The notes under the pieces: model-generated
Databases searched by the model: none
What the model was told of the DNA's origin: nothing
The model's input: the letters and a program-made list of their open reading frames with translations, nothing else
Assembly (NCBI RefSeq): GCF_001424875.1
Contig: NZ_LMCT01000067.1
Coordinates: 1 to 64,000 of the forward strand
DNA: 64,000 bases
Direction of reading: 5' to 3'
Origin: Kitasatospora sp. Root107
GTDB lineage: Bacteria; Actinomycetota; Actinomycetes; Streptomycetales; Streptomycetaceae
In this document: positions 7,896-16,813 of the stretch, one piece after another
How positions within the stretch are numbered: position 1 is the stretch's first letter
Layout of the letters: each line of letters begins with the position of its first letter
Position numbers and translations under genes: made by a program

Positions 7896-9218
7896 TCAGG
7901 AGAACCGGCCGGCCGGGCGGGGCAGGCCGTAGTGCTCGCGCAGGGTGCGGCCGGTGTAGCCCTCGCGGAACAGGCCGCGCTTGCGCAGGATCGGCAGCAC
8001 CTGCTCGACGAAGTCGGTCAGGCCGTCGGGGAGGATCGGCGGCATGATGTTGAAGCCGTCGGCGGCGCCCTGGGTGAACCAGGTCTCGATGTGGTCGGCG
8101 AGCTGCTCGGGGGTGCCGACGACCACCTGGTGGCCGCGTCCGCCGCCGAGCCGGCCGACCAGCTGACGCAGGGTCAGCCGGTCGCGTTCGGCCAGGTCGC
8201 GGATCAGTTCGAACCGGCTCTTGGCGCCGTTGATCTCGGTCACCGGCGGCAGCGGCGGCAGCGGTTCGTCCAGCGGGTGGTCGGTCAGGTCGATGCCGAG
8301 CACGGTGGAGAGCACGCCCACCGAGCGGGCGGGGTTGATGAGGTCGTCCAGCTCGCGGTCCAGGCGGTGGGCCTCCTCCTCGGTGGAGCCGAGCACCGGC
8401 ACCACCCCGGGCAGCACCACGACCTGTTCGGGGGCCCGGCCGAAGCCGGCGGCCTGCCGCTTGAGGTCGGCGTAGAAGGACTGCCCTTCGGCCAGCGTCT
8501 GCTGCGCGGTGAACACCGCCTCGGCCCAACGGGCGGCGAAGGCCCGGCCGTTGTCGGAGGAGCCGGCCTGCACCAGCAGCGGGTGGCCCTGCGGCGGGCG
8601 GGGGATGTTCAGCGGGCCGCGGACCTGGAAGTGCTCGCCGACGTGGTCGATCTCGTGCACCCGGCCGGCGTCGGCGAAGGCGCCGGTGGCCCGGTCCAGG
8701 GTGAGTGCGCCGTCCTCCCAGCTGTCCCAGAGCGCGGTGACCACGTCGAGGAACTCGGCGGCCCGCTGGTAGCGGACGGCGTGCTCCTGGTTGGCGGAGC
8801 GGCTGAAGTTCTGCGCGGACCGCTCCCCGGCCGAGGTGACGATGTTCCAGCCCGCCCGGCCGTGGCTGATGTGGTCCAGCGAGGCGAACTGCCGGGCCAG
8901 GTTGTAAGGCTCGCTGAAGCCGGTGGAGACGGTGCCGATCAGGCCGATCCGCTCGGTCACCACGGCCAGCGCGGTGAGCAGGGTGAACGGTTCGAAGTGG
9001 CTGATCAGGCCCCAGCCGCCGTCCGAGCGGGCCTCCACGCCGTCGGCCAGGAAGACCGAGTCGAAGGAGGCCGCCTCGGCGGTCTGCGCCAGCCGCTGGA
9101 AGTGCGCGATGTCGGCGGCCTGGTGCGGGTCGGTGCGCGGGTGACGCCAGGCCGCCTCGTGGTGGCCGACGCCCATCAGGAAGAGGTTGAAGTGCAGTTG
9201 CCGGTCGTCAGTGGGCAT
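7896..9218 (-). CDS. LLM-class FMN-dependent monooxygenase (NtaA/SnaA/DszA family)
   Basis: This 440-residue bacterial-luciferase-like enzyme uses FMNH2 supplied by a separate reductase. Recognisable stretches are LHFNLFLMGVGHHEAAWRHP at the N-terminus, SFDSVFLADG, the active-site strand SHGRAGWNIVTS, and PQGHPLLVQAGSS. Members cleave C-S or C-N bonds in sulfones, alkanesulfonates and chelators. Its position facing the organosulfur operon fits use of a related sulfur source, but it is not part of that transcript. The ATG at 9218 is preferred over an upstream in-frame extension because homologues begin at this point. A GGGGATTGTCCCC palindrome (9248-9260) lies 30 bases upstream. Confidence 0.88.
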   Translation of the reverse strand: MPTDDRQLHFNLFLMGVGHHEAAWRHPRTDPHQAADIAHFQRLAQTAEAASFDSVFLADGVEARSDGGWGLISHFEPFTLLTALAVVTERIGLIGTVSTGFSEPYNLARQFASLDHISHGRAGWNIVTSAGERSAQNFSRSANQEHAVRYQRAAEFLDVVTALWDSWEDGALTLDRATGAFADAGRVHEIDHVGEHFQVRGPLNIPRPPQGHPLLVQAGSSDNGRAFAARWAEAVFTAQQTLAEGQSFYADLKRQAAGFGRAPEQVVVLPGVVPVLGSTEEEAHRLDRELDDLINPARSVGVLSTVLGIDLTDHPLDEPLPPLPPVTEINGAKSRFELIRDLAERDRLTLRQLVGRLGGGRGHQVVVGTPEQLADHIETWFTQGAADGFNIMPPILPDGLTDFVEQVLPILRKRGLFREGYTGRTLREHYGLPRPAGRFS

Positions 9219-9323
9219 GGTGAAGTGCTCCGGTTCCGGAGGAGATCGGGGATTGTCCCCAATTCTCGTTCCGGACACGGGAGTCGGACAGTGATTCGCC
9301 CACCGACGGAATTAATCCGCCCG

Positions 9324-10526
9324 TCACGAGCTGCGCGCGGTGCGCAGCTCCATCGGCCGCTGGTACGCGCTGTCCAGTACGCCCGCGCAGGCCGCCACGG
9401 CCAGCACGTCCGGCCCGAACGAGGCGGCCGTCACCAGCTGCCCGGGCTCCACCGCGCCGTGCCGGCCGACCTGTTCGTACAGGTAGCCGGCCAGCTCCGG
9501 ACGGACCGTCAACCCGGCCTCGCTGACCACCAGGACCTCGGGGTTGAGCACGTTGAGCAGCAGCGCGGCGGCCGGTGCGGCCAGCCGGAGCCGTTCCTTG
9601 ATCAGTGCCACGGCCCGCTCGTCGCCGGTCCGGGTCAGGGCCAGCAGCAGTTCGAAGTCCGGTGCGGGGATGAGGCCTTGGGCGTGCGCGCGGCGGGCGA
9701 CGGTGCGTTCGGAGACGGTGGCCTGGAGGCAGCCGGTCCGGCCGCAGATGCAGGGCTCGGTGGAGCCGGGTACGGGCAGGTGGCCGACGTTGCCGGCCCG
9801 GGAGCGGCGGCCGCGCAGCACGGCGCCGCCGGTGGCGAAGGCGGCGTCGACGACGTTGCCGACGAAGAGCTGGACGAGTTCGGTCGAGCCGCGGCCGGCG
9901 CCGAACAGCAGCTCGGCCACGGCCAGCGCCCGGGCGTGGCTGTCGACGTGTACGGGTAGCCGGGTGGCGCGGGCGAGTTCGGCCCGGACGGGGACGTCCC
10001 GCCAGCCGAGCGGGCCGTGCTCGACCACGGTGCCGCGTTCGGAGTCGACCCAGCCGCCGGTGACCACCCCGAGGCCGAGCAGCGAGCGTCCGGCGGCCCG
10101 GCGGGCCAGGAAGCCCGGCAGGTGGTCGCGGACGGTGGCGAGCACGGTGGTGGCGTCGCCCCGGCGGGGCAGCCGCTCGTGCGCGACCACCCGGCCGCGC
10201 AGATCGAGCAGCGCGAAGGTGAGGTACGGGACGCCGATGTGCACGCCGCAGGCGAGGTGGTGGCGATTGTCCACGTCGAGCGGCAGCTGGGGGCGGCCGG
10301 CCCGGGGCGGTCCGTCCGGCGCGGGCAGTTCGCGGACCAGGCCGAGGCCGATCAGGTCGGCGGTGTGCCGGGAGACCGCCGCCGGGCTGAGACCGGTGGC
10401 CCGTCCGACGGCGCCCCGGGCCAGCGGCCCGGCGGCCAGTACGGCGCGCAGTACCGCCCCGGCGCCGCCGCCCTCGGCGGGCTGTGGCGCCCGGGCCGGC
10501 GCGGGGGGAGCGACCAGAGAGAGCAT
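9324..10526 (-). CDS. ROK-family transcriptional regulator/sugar kinase homologue
   Basis: This 400-residue protein has an N-terminal winged helix (about residues 22-80: GRATGLSPAAVSRHTADLIGLGLV), followed by an ASKHA fold. The ROK zinc motif is CICGRTGCLQATVS near residue 260. The usual catalytic DxGxT-like segment is replaced by VDNRHHLACGVHIG, which favours a regulator over a kinase. It is 105 bases upstream of, and on the same strand as, the flavin monooxygenase gene, and divergent from kdpD. It may control the monooxygenase. GGGAGC precedes the ATG. A much longer in-frame extension upstream is shadow of kdpD. Confidence 0.85.
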   Translation of the reverse strand: MLSLVAPPAPARAPQPAEGGGAGAVLRAVLAAGPLARGAVGRATGLSPAAVSRHTADLIGLGLVRELPAPDGPPRAGRPQLPLDVDNRHHLACGVHIGVPYLTFALLDLRGRVVAHERLPRRGDATTVLATVRDHLPGFLARRAAGRSLLGLGVVTGGWVDSERGTVVEHGPLGWRDVPVRAELARATRLPVHVDSHARALAVAELLFGAGRGSTELVQLFVGNVVDAAFATGGAVLRGRRSRAGNVGHLPVPGSTEPCICGRTGCLQATVSERTVARRAHAQGLIPAPDFELLLALTRTGDERAVALIKERLRLAAPAAALLLNVLNPEVLVVSEAGLTVRPELAGYLYEQVGRHGAVEPGQLVTAASFGPDVLAVAACAGVLDSAYQRPMELRTARSS

Positions 10527-10721
10527 GCGGTCGATGCTCCCAGTGGGGTGTTGCACGGGCGTGGCGGCGGCATGACGGGGCCCCGGCGCCGTCAAGAGCT
10601 CGCTAAGACTGGCCGTACGCCTCACCTGATCAGCGGATTCCCGGCCGGACGGCCGTAGGCTCGGGGCAGGCGAACAGGTGTCCGGGGGCGTGGCCCGCCG
10701 GGCTGACCAAGAATGGTGCGC

Positions 10722-13295
10722 ATGGCACGCGGCAGGCTGCGGATCTACCTCGGGGCGGCACCCGGCGTCGGCAAGACGTACGCCATGCTGGCCGAGGCGC
10801 ACCGCCGCGCGCTGCGCGGCACCGACGTGGTGGCCGGCTTCGTGGAGCACCACGGGCGGGACCGGACCGCCGAGCTGATCGAGGGTCTGGAGCTGCTGCC
10901 GCGCCGGGAACTGACGTACCGGGGGGTGACCCTCGGCGAGCTGGACCTGGACGCGGTGCTGCGCCGGCGGCCCGCCGTCGCCCTGGTGGACGAGCTGGCC
11001 CACACCAATGTGCCGGGCAGCCGGAACGCCAAACGCTGGCAGGACGTCGAGGAGCTGCTGGCGGCCGGGATCGACGTGGTGTCGACCGTCAACATCCAGC
11101 ATCTGGAGTCGCTCGGCGACGTGGTCGAGGGCATCACCGGGGTCCGCCAGCGCGAGACGGTGCCGGACGAGGTGGTCCGGCGGGCCGACCAGATCGAGCT
11201 GGTCGACATGTCGCCCCAGGCACTGCGCCGCCGCCTGGCCCACGGCAACGTCTATCCGCCGGACCGGATCGACGCCTCGCTGGCCAACTACTTCCGGCCG
11301 GGGAACCTCACCGCACTGCGCGAGCTGGCGCTGCTCTGGACCGCCGACCGGGTGGACGAGTACCTGCAGCGGTACCGGGCCGAGCACGGCATCGAGGGCA
11401 CCTGGCAGGCCCGCGAGCGGATCGTGGTCGGCCTGACCGGCGGCCCCGAGGGCGCCACCCTGATCCGGCGCGCGGCCCGGATCGCCGACCGGGCCTCCGG
11501 CGGCGAGCTGCTCGCCGTGCACATCGCCCGCTCCGACGGGCTGGCCGGGGAGAGCGGCTCCCCGCAGATCCTGATCGAGCAGCGGGCCCTCACCGAGAGC
11601 CTCGGCGGGAGCTTCCACACCGTGCTCGGTGACGATCCGGCCGGCGCCCTGCTGGACTTCGCCCGCGGGGTGAACGCCACCCAGATCGTGCTGGGCAGCA
11701 GCCGCCGCCGGGCCTGGCAGTACCTGTACGGTCCTGGGGTCGGCGCCACCGTGACCCGCGAGAGCGGTGACATCGACGTGCACACCGTCACCCACGAGCA
11801 GGCGGCCCGGGGGCGCGGCCGGGTGCCGGTGCGCAAGGTCACCGACCTGGGCCGGACCAGGACCGTGCTCGGCTGGCTGATCGGCGTCGGCGGTCCGCCG
11901 CTGCTGACCCTGCTGCTCACCCAGGTGAACGGCCTCGGGCTCTCCACCGACATGCTGCTCTTCCTCAGCCTGACCGTCTGCGCGGCGCTGGTCGGCGGGC
12001 TCTTCCCGGCGATCGCCTCGGCGCTGGTCAGCTCCTCGGCGCTGAACTACTACTTCGCGCCGCCGATCCACACCTTCACCATCTCCGAGCCGCAGAACAT
12101 CCTGGCGGTGGCGATCTTCACGGCGGTCGGCATCGCGGTCGCCTCGGTGGTCGACCTGGCCGCCAGACGCACCCAGCAGGCCGCCCGGGGCCAGACCGAG
12201 GCGCAGTCGCTGAGCGCGCTGGCCGGCACCGTACTGCGCGGCGCCCCCGGCGGGGACGGGCTGCTGACCGCCCTGCTCGACCAGGTCAGGGAGACCTTCC
12301 AGCAGGACTCCGCCGCCCTGCTGGAGCGCGCTGACGACCACTCACCCTGGCAGGCCGCCGCCGCCCGAGGCCCGCACCCGCCGACCCGCCCCGAGGACGG
12401 CGACGTGGACGTCCCCGTCGGCGAGCACCTCGCCCTGGTGCTGCGCGGCCGGGTGCTGCCCGCCGCCGACCGCCGCCTGCTCGGCGCGTACGCCGCCCAG
12501 GGCGCGGCCCTGCTGGAACGCCGCCGGCTGGCCGGGGAGGCCGCGGCCGCCCGCCGGGAGGCCGAGGGCAACCGGATCAGGACCGCTCTGCTGGCCGCCG
12601 TCTCGCACGACCTGCGCACCCCGCTGGCCGGGATCAAGGCGGCGGTCAGCTCGCTGCGCGCGGAGGACGTCGAGTGGAGCCCGGAGGACGAGGCCGAACT
12701 GCTGGCGGGCATCGAGACCGGTGCCGACCGGCTCGACCATCTGATCAACAACCTGCTGGACATGAGCCGCCTGCAGACCGGCACGGTGGCCCCGCTGATC
12801 CGCGACACCGACCTGGACGAGGTGGTCCCGTACGCGCTCGGCGGGGTGCCGCCGGGATCGGTCCGCCTCGACGTACCCGAGACGCTGGCCATGGTCCGGG
12901 CCGACGGCGGGCTGCTGGAGCGGGCGCTGGCCAACCTGGTGGAGAACGCCGTCAAGTACAGCTCCGACGTGCTGGTGCGGGCCGCCGCGATCGACCGTCC
13001 GGGCGCCGCCCGGCAGGTCGAGGTGCGGATAGTGGACCGCGGCCCCGGTGTGCCCGAGGACGCCAAGGAGCGGATCTTCGCGCCGTTCCAGCGCCACGGC
13101 GACGCCCCGCGCGGCGCCGGTGTCGGGCTCGGCCTGGCGGTGGCCCGGGGCTTCGTCGAGGCGATGGGCGGCACGCTGGCCGCCGAGGACACCCCCGGCG
13201 GCGGGCTGACCATGGTGGTCGTGCTGCCCGCCGCAGTACCCGAGCCCCTACCCGAGCCCGATCCCTCACCGAACCGAAAGGCGGAGCCCGTATGA
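10722..13295 (+). CDS. kdpD: Sensor histidine kinase KdpD (potassium/osmotic sensing)
   Basis: This protein of about 857 residues has the full KdpD layout. The KdpD N-domain begins ARGRLRIYLGAAPGVGKT with a Walker A. A USP-like domain (about 225-350) follows, ending near VLGSSRRRAWQYLYGP. Four close membrane helices lie near 380-480, with a GAF-like region to about 600, then the kinase. The phospho-acceptor is in AAVSHDLRTPLAGI (His about 629), with N-box VENAVKYSS and G-boxes RGPGVPEDAKER and GVGLGLAVARG. It phosphorylates KdpE, whose ATG overlaps its stop. No kdpFABC pump is nearby in the window. In other bacteria the USP domain of some KdpDs binds c-di-AMP; here that is inference. ATG 10713 is an alternative start. 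Confidence 0.95.
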   Translation: MARGRLRIYLGAAPGVGKTYAMLAEAHRRALRGTDVVAGFVEHHGRDRTAELIEGLELLPRRELTYRGVTLGELDLDAVLRRRPAVALVDELAHTNVPGSRNAKRWQDVEELLAAGIDVVSTVNIQHLESLGDVVEGITGVRQRETVPDEVVRRADQIELVDMSPQALRRRLAHGNVYPPDRIDASLANYFRPGNLTALRELALLWTADRVDEYLQRYRAEHGIEGTWQARERIVVGLTGGPEGATLIRRAARIADRASGGELLAVHIARSDGLAGESGSPQILIEQRALTESLGGSFHTVLGDDPAGALLDFARGVNATQIVLGSSRRRAWQYLYGPGVGATVTRESGDIDVHTVTHEQAARGRGRVPVRKVTDLGRTRTVLGWLIGVGGPPLLTLLLTQVNGLGLSTDMLLFLSLTVCAALVGGLFPAIASALVSSSALNYYFAPPIHTFTISEPQNILAVAIFTAVGIAVASVVDLAARRTQQAARGQTEAQSLSALAGTVLRGAPGGDGLLTALLDQVRETFQQDSAALLERADDHSPWQAAAARGPHPPTRPEDGDVDVPVGEHLALVLRGRVLPAADRRLLGAYAAQGAALLERRRLAGEAAAARREAEGNRIRTALLAAVSHDLRTPLAGIKAAVSSLRAEDVEWSPEDEAELLAGIETGADRLDHLINNLLDMSRLQTGTVAPLIRDTDLDEVVPYALGGVPPGSVRLDVPETLAMVRADGGLLERALANLVENAVKYSSDVLVRAAAIDRPGAARQVEVRIVDRGPGVPEDAKERIFAPFQRHGDAPRGAGVGLGLAVARGFVEAMGGTLAAEDTPGGGLTMVVVLPAAVPEPLPEPDPSPNRKAEPV

Positions 13296-13972
13296 CCCGG
13301 GTCCTCGTCGTGGACGACGAACCGCAGATCGTCCGCGCCCTGGTGATCAACCTCAAGGCCCGGAAGTACGAGGTGGACGCCGCCCATGACGGTGCGTCAG
13401 CCCTGGAACTGGCCGCCGCCCGGCACCCCGACGTGGTGCTGCTCGACCTCGGCCTGCCGGATCTGGACGGCGTCGAGGTGATCCGCGGCCTGCGCGGCTG
13501 GACCAGGGTGCCGATCATCGTGCTGTCCGCCCGGCACAGCTCGGACGAGAAGGTCGAGGCACTGGACGCAGGGGCGGACGACTACGTCACCAAGCCGTTC
13601 GGCATGGACGAGCTGCTGGCCCGGATGCGGGCCGCGATCCGCCGGGCCGAACCGGTGGTCGGCGAGGACGAGTCGACCGTGGTCACCGAGGGCTTCACGG
13701 TCGACCTGGCCGCGAAGAAGGTCAACCGGGACGGCGCCGACGTCCGCCTCACCCCGACCGAGTGGCACCTGCTGGAGGTGCTGGTCCGCAACGCCGGCCG
13801 GCTGGTCAGCCAGACCCAGCTGCTCCAGGAGGTCTGGGGCCCGGCCTACCGCACCGAGACCAACTACCTGCGGGTCTACCTGGCCCAGCTGCGCCGGAAG
13901 CTGGAGGCGGACCCGAGCCGGCCGCGGCACTTCATCACCGAACCCGGCATGGGCTACCGCTTCGAACCCTGA
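13292..13972 (+). CDS. kdpE: Response regulator KdpE
   Basis: This 226-residue OmpR-type regulator has a receiver domain (1-120) with VLVVDDEPQI acidic pair, phospho-acceptor Asp in VVLLDLGLPDLDG (about D52), and KPF near 103. The C-terminal winged helix (about 130-226) contains LTPTEWHLLEVLVRNAGRLV and YLRVYLAQLRRKLE. It receives phosphate from KdpD, whose stop overlaps its start (ATGA). Its usual target, the kdpFABC promoter, is not in this window. Confidence 0.95.
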   Translation: MTRVLVVDDEPQIVRALVINLKARKYEVDAAHDGASALELAAARHPDVVLLDLGLPDLDGVEVIRGLRGWTRVPIIVLSARHSSDEKVEALDAGADDYVTKPFGMDELLARMRAAIRRAEPVVGEDESTVVTEGFTVDLAAKKVNRDGADVRLTPTEWHLLEVLVRNAGRLVSQTQLLQEVWGPAYRTETNYLRVYLAQLRRKLEADPSRPRHFITEPGMGYRFEP

Positions 13973-14023
13973 CCGGACCCCCGGCCCTGCCGTTCGAACA
14001 GCTGAAACCGGTACCCTTCCGAC

Positions 14024-14428
14024 ATGAGTGGTGACAACAGCAGCGAGCAGCCGCAGGGCCGGTTCCGCCGCATGATCAGCCGCCTCACCTCCTCCTCCGA
14101 GGAGCTGGACGCGGAAGAGCTGCGGCAGGACACGGCGGAGTCGGGCTGCACTCCGATCGCCAGCTGCGGGGACCGTGAGGTGGTCACCGTGGCCGGGACC
14201 CTGCGCACCGTTACCCTCCGCCCCCGGGCCGGGGTCCCCGCCCTGGAGGCCGAGCTCTTCGACGGCAGTGACGCGCTGGACGTGGTCTGGCTCGGCCGCC
14301 GTTCGATCATCGGTATAGAGCCGGGCCGTCGGCTCATCGCCACCGGCCGGATCAGTCACGCACGCGGGCGCCGCGTGCTGTTCAACCCCCGCTACGAACT
14401 GCGTCCGGCCGGACACGGGAGCGAGTGA
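14024..14428 (+). CDS. OB-fold nucleic-acid-binding-type small protein (Rv2694c-like)
   Basis: This 134-residue protein has a basic N-terminus (RFRRMISRLTSSSEELDAEE), then an OB-like beta-barrel: VVTVAGTLRTVTLRPRAG, LEAELFDGSDALDVVWLGRR, IGIEPGRRLIATGRI and RRVLFNPRYEL. This pattern matches the OB-fold proteins paired with DUF3159 membrane proteins across actinobacteria. A TACCCT hexamer ends six bases before the ATG, which suggests a leaderless or very short-leader transcript. It overlaps the next gene by four bases. Molecular role unknown. Confidence 0.8.
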   Translation: MSGDNSSEQPQGRFRRMISRLTSSSEELDAEELRQDTAESGCTPIASCGDREVVTVAGTLRTVTLRPRAGVPALEAELFDGSDALDVVWLGRRSIIGIEPGRRLIATGRISHARGRRVLFNPRYELRPAGHGSE

Positions 14429-15186
14429 GTGTGACCAACCTGCCCGGCGGCGATCCCGCCGCCCAGCTCGACCTGGCCAAGCCCGTCCCCGCCGCCCTGA
14501 CGGCGGAGGAGGAGCAGGCCGGTCGCGAGGCTGCCTCCAAGGAGGCGGCCGAGACGGTGCTGAAGGCCTTCGGCGGTGTCCGGGGCATGATCGACATGAC
14601 CCTGCCCGGTCTGGTCTTCATCATCACCTTCAACATCACCCACGAGGTGGCCCCGGCCGCCTGGGCCGCGCTCGGGCTGAGCCTGCTGTTCGTGGTGGTC
14701 CGGCTGTTCCGCCGGGAGACCGTCCAGCACGCCTTCAGCGGCGTGTTCGGGGTCGCGCTTGGTGCCTGGATCTCGATGAAGACCGGCAAGGCGGAGAACT
14801 TCTACCTGCCAGGCCTGCTCTGGAACGTGGGCTACTGCGTGGGCCTGGCGGTCTCCGCCCTGGTCCGCTGGCCGCTGATCGGCGTGATGCTCGGCCCGAT
14901 CACCGGTGAGATGTTCACCTGGCGGACCCAGAACCCGGGCCGGCTGGCCGCGTACACCAAGGCCACCTGGGCCTGGGTGGTGGTGATGGGCATCAAGCCG
15001 GTGATCCTCTTCCCGCTCTACTTCACCGGGAACGTCAACCTGCTCGGCTGGCTCAAGGTCGCGCTGGGCATTCCGCCGCTGCTGCTGGCGATGTACCTGA
15101 CCTGGCAGATCCTGCTCAAGGCGCCGCCGCCCATCAAGGCGGAGATCGAAGAGCACACCGAAGAGCACGGCGAAGAGCCGAAGTAA
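14425..15186 (+). CDS. DUF3159 family integral membrane protein
   Basis: This 253-residue protein has a hydrophilic N-terminal 45 residues and then about five or six membrane helices (for example LPGLVFIITFNITHEVAPAA and LIGVMLGPITGEMFTW) and an acidic C-tail (EIEEHTEEHGEEPK). The charged, conserved loops match DUF3159. The GTG start overlaps the OB-fold gene stop, so the two are translated together. The order OB-fold, DUF3159, two RCK proteins, APC transporter and TRAM methyltransferase resembles M. tuberculosis Rv2694c-Rv2689c. Function is unknown; a link to ion homeostasis is inferred from these neighbours. Confidence 0.85.
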   Translation: MSVTNLPGGDPAAQLDLAKPVPAALTAEEEQAGREAASKEAAETVLKAFGGVRGMIDMTLPGLVFIITFNITHEVAPAAWAALGLSLLFVVVRLFRRETVQHAFSGVFGVALGAWISMKTGKAENFYLPGLLWNVGYCVGLAVSALVRWPLIGVMLGPITGEMFTWRTQNPGRLAAYTKATWAWVVVMGIKPVILFPLYFTGNVNLLGWLKVALGIPPLLLAMYLTWQILLKAPPPIKAEIEEHTEEHGEEPK

Positions 15187-15189
15187 CGC

Positions 15190-15219
15190 CGAAGGGCCCC
15201 ACCGGAGTGGGGCCCTTCG
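15190..15219. terminator. Bidirectional terminator
   Basis: A 13-bp stem CGAAGGGCCCCAC / GTGGGGCCCTTCG has a CGGA loop. It lies between the ends of the DUF3159 gene and the convergent TrkA gene. Confidence 0.8.
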
Positions 15220-15235
15220 TCCGTTCCGGGTGCCG

Positions 15236-15907
15236 CTACTGGGCGCCGGAGCCCGCCGACAGGAGCTCCTCGAGCTCCTCCTCGCGCTCCTGGGCCGCCA
15301 CGAAGAGCAGCTCGTCGCCGCCCTCCAGGGTGTCGTCCTTGCCCGGCACCAGCACCCGGCCCTCGCGGATGATGGTCACCAGCGCGGTGTCGGTCGGCCA
15401 GGCGACATCGCCCACCCGGGTGCCGACCAGCTCGGTGTCGGCCGCCAGCGTCAGCTCGACCAGGTTGGCGTTGCCCTGGCTGAACCGCATCAGCCGGACC
15501 AGGTCGCCGACGCTCACGGCCTCCTCGACCAGCGCCGACATCAGGCGCGGGGTGGAGACGGCGACGTCCACGCCCCAGGACTCGTTGAACAGCCACTCGT
15601 TCTTCGGGTTGTTCACCCGGGCGACCACCCGGGGCACCCCGTACTCGGTCTTGGCCAGCAGCGAGACGACCATGTTGACCTTGTCGTCACCGGTGGCGGC
15701 GATCACCACGTGGCAGCGCTGCAGCGCGGCCTCGTCCAGCGAGGTGATCTCGCAGGCGTCGGCCAGCAGCCACTCGGCCATCGGCACCCGCTCCACCGAG
15801 ATGGAGTTCGGGTTCTTGTCGATCAGCAGGACGTCGTGGCCGTTCTCCAGCAGCTCGCCCGCGATCGAGCGGCCGACCGCGCCGGCTCCGGCAATGGCGA
15901 CTCTCAT
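15236..15907 (-). CDS. trkA: TrkA-type potassium-uptake regulatory protein (RCK), second of pair
   Basis: This 223-residue cytoplasmic protein has an RCK_N Rossmann domain (MRVAIAGAGAVGRSIAGELL, then LLIDKNP) that binds NAD(H) or ATP-type ligands. An RCK_C domain (about 135-215: NLVELTLAADTELVGTRVGD) follows. It overlaps the upstream RCK gene by ATGA, so the two probably form a hetero-assembly like mycobacterial CeoB/CeoC. No TrkH/KtrB pore gene is present in the window; the nearest membrane transporter is the divergent KimA-like gene. RCK_C domains in other bacteria bind c-di-AMP, which is possible here. The acidic tail EREEELEELL may be coiled. Confidence 0.92.
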   Translation of the reverse strand: MRVAIAGAGAVGRSIAGELLENGHDVLLIDKNPNSISVERVPMAEWLLADACEITSLDEAALQRCHVVIAATGDDKVNMVVSLLAKTEYGVPRVVARVNNPKNEWLFNESWGVDVAVSTPRLMSALVEEAVSVGDLVRLMRFSQGNANLVELTLAADTELVGTRVGDVAWPTDTALVTIIREGRVLVPGKDDTLEGGDELLFVAAQEREEELEELLSAGSGAQ

Positions 15908-16575
15908 CAGTGCTCATCCTCCTGCGGGCCCTGCGCGAACGCGGCCTCGACGGTGTCCAGGTCGGCCCGGCGCAGCATCACGTGCACCAGGTCGCCCTCC
16001 TGGACGACGAGTTGAGGGGTCGGCAGGACGCCCTCGCCCAGCCGGGTGAGGAACGCGATCCGGGCCCCGGACGCCTCCTCCAGCGCGGTCAGCTTGTGGC
16101 CGACCCAGGACGGCGCGTACGCGACCTCGGCCAGCTGCACGCCGCCGCTCGGGTCCTGCCAGAGCGGCTCGCCGCCGCTGGGCAGCAGCCGGCGCAGCAT
16201 CTGGTCGGCGGTCCACCGGACGGTGGCCACGGTCGGGATGCCCAGGCGCTGGTACACCTCGGCCCGGCGGGGATCGTAGATCCGGGCCGCGACGTTCTCC
16301 ACACCGAAGTTCTCCCGGGCGACCCGGGCGGCGATGATGTTGGAGTTGTCACCGCTGGAGACCGCGGCGAACGCCCCGGCCTCCTCGATCCCGGCCTCGC
16401 GCAGGGTGTCCTGGTCGAAGCCGATCCCGGTCACCCGTCGGCCGTTGAAGTGCGAGCCGAGTCTGCGGAAGGCGGTCGGGTCCTGATCGACCACGGCGAC
16501 CGAGTGACCCTGTTTCTCGAGCGCGCGCGCGAGGGCGGAACCCACCCGGCCGCAGCCCATGATGACGATGTGCAC
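15907..16575 (-). CDS. trkA: TrkA-type potassium-uptake regulatory protein (RCK), first of pair
   Basis: This 222-residue protein starts MHIVIMGCGRVGSALARALE, a textbook dinucleotide-binding RCK_N. VVDQDPTAFRRL is the acidic end of strand 2 and GDNSNIIAARVARENF a later conserved segment. The C-terminal RCK_C (about 135-215) includes GGVQLAEVAYAPSWVGHKLT. It is the promoter-proximal gene of a two-gene operon, divergent from the KimA-like transporter with a 238-base intergenic region. Homologues in mycobacteria are CeoB/CeoC. Confidence 0.92.
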   Translation of the reverse strand: MHIVIMGCGRVGSALARALEKQGHSVAVVDQDPTAFRRLGSHFNGRRVTGIGFDQDTLREAGIEEAGAFAAVSSGDNSNIIAARVARENFGVENVAARIYDPRRAEVYQRLGIPTVATVRWTADQMLRRLLPSGGEPLWQDPSGGVQLAEVAYAPSWVGHKLTALEEASGARIAFLTRLGEGVLPTPQLVVQEGDLVHVMLRRADLDTVEAAFAQGPQEDEH

Positions 16576-16813
16576 GGGACTACCTCACCCGGTCCGTTGG
16601 GATCATGACCTGCGCAGACACCGATCGTCATCCTTCCGCCCCCGACTCCGGGGGGACAGTTCGCCGAGTCCTCGGCACCGTGTGGCGCGGGATGTTCCTG
16701 ATGGTTCCCGCGCACTCATCATCCGACACGCTAGCCCCTCCACCGAACACAGTCCCGACAAAGGGGCCACCGGGGGGCGTCGATCCGGAGGCGACCCCCT
16801 ACGATTCCTTAAC

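Noticed and set aside
9324-12341. 1005-codon minus-strand frame
   Set aside because: Only the last 400 codons (ROK protein) are genuine; the rest is a shadow of kdpD.
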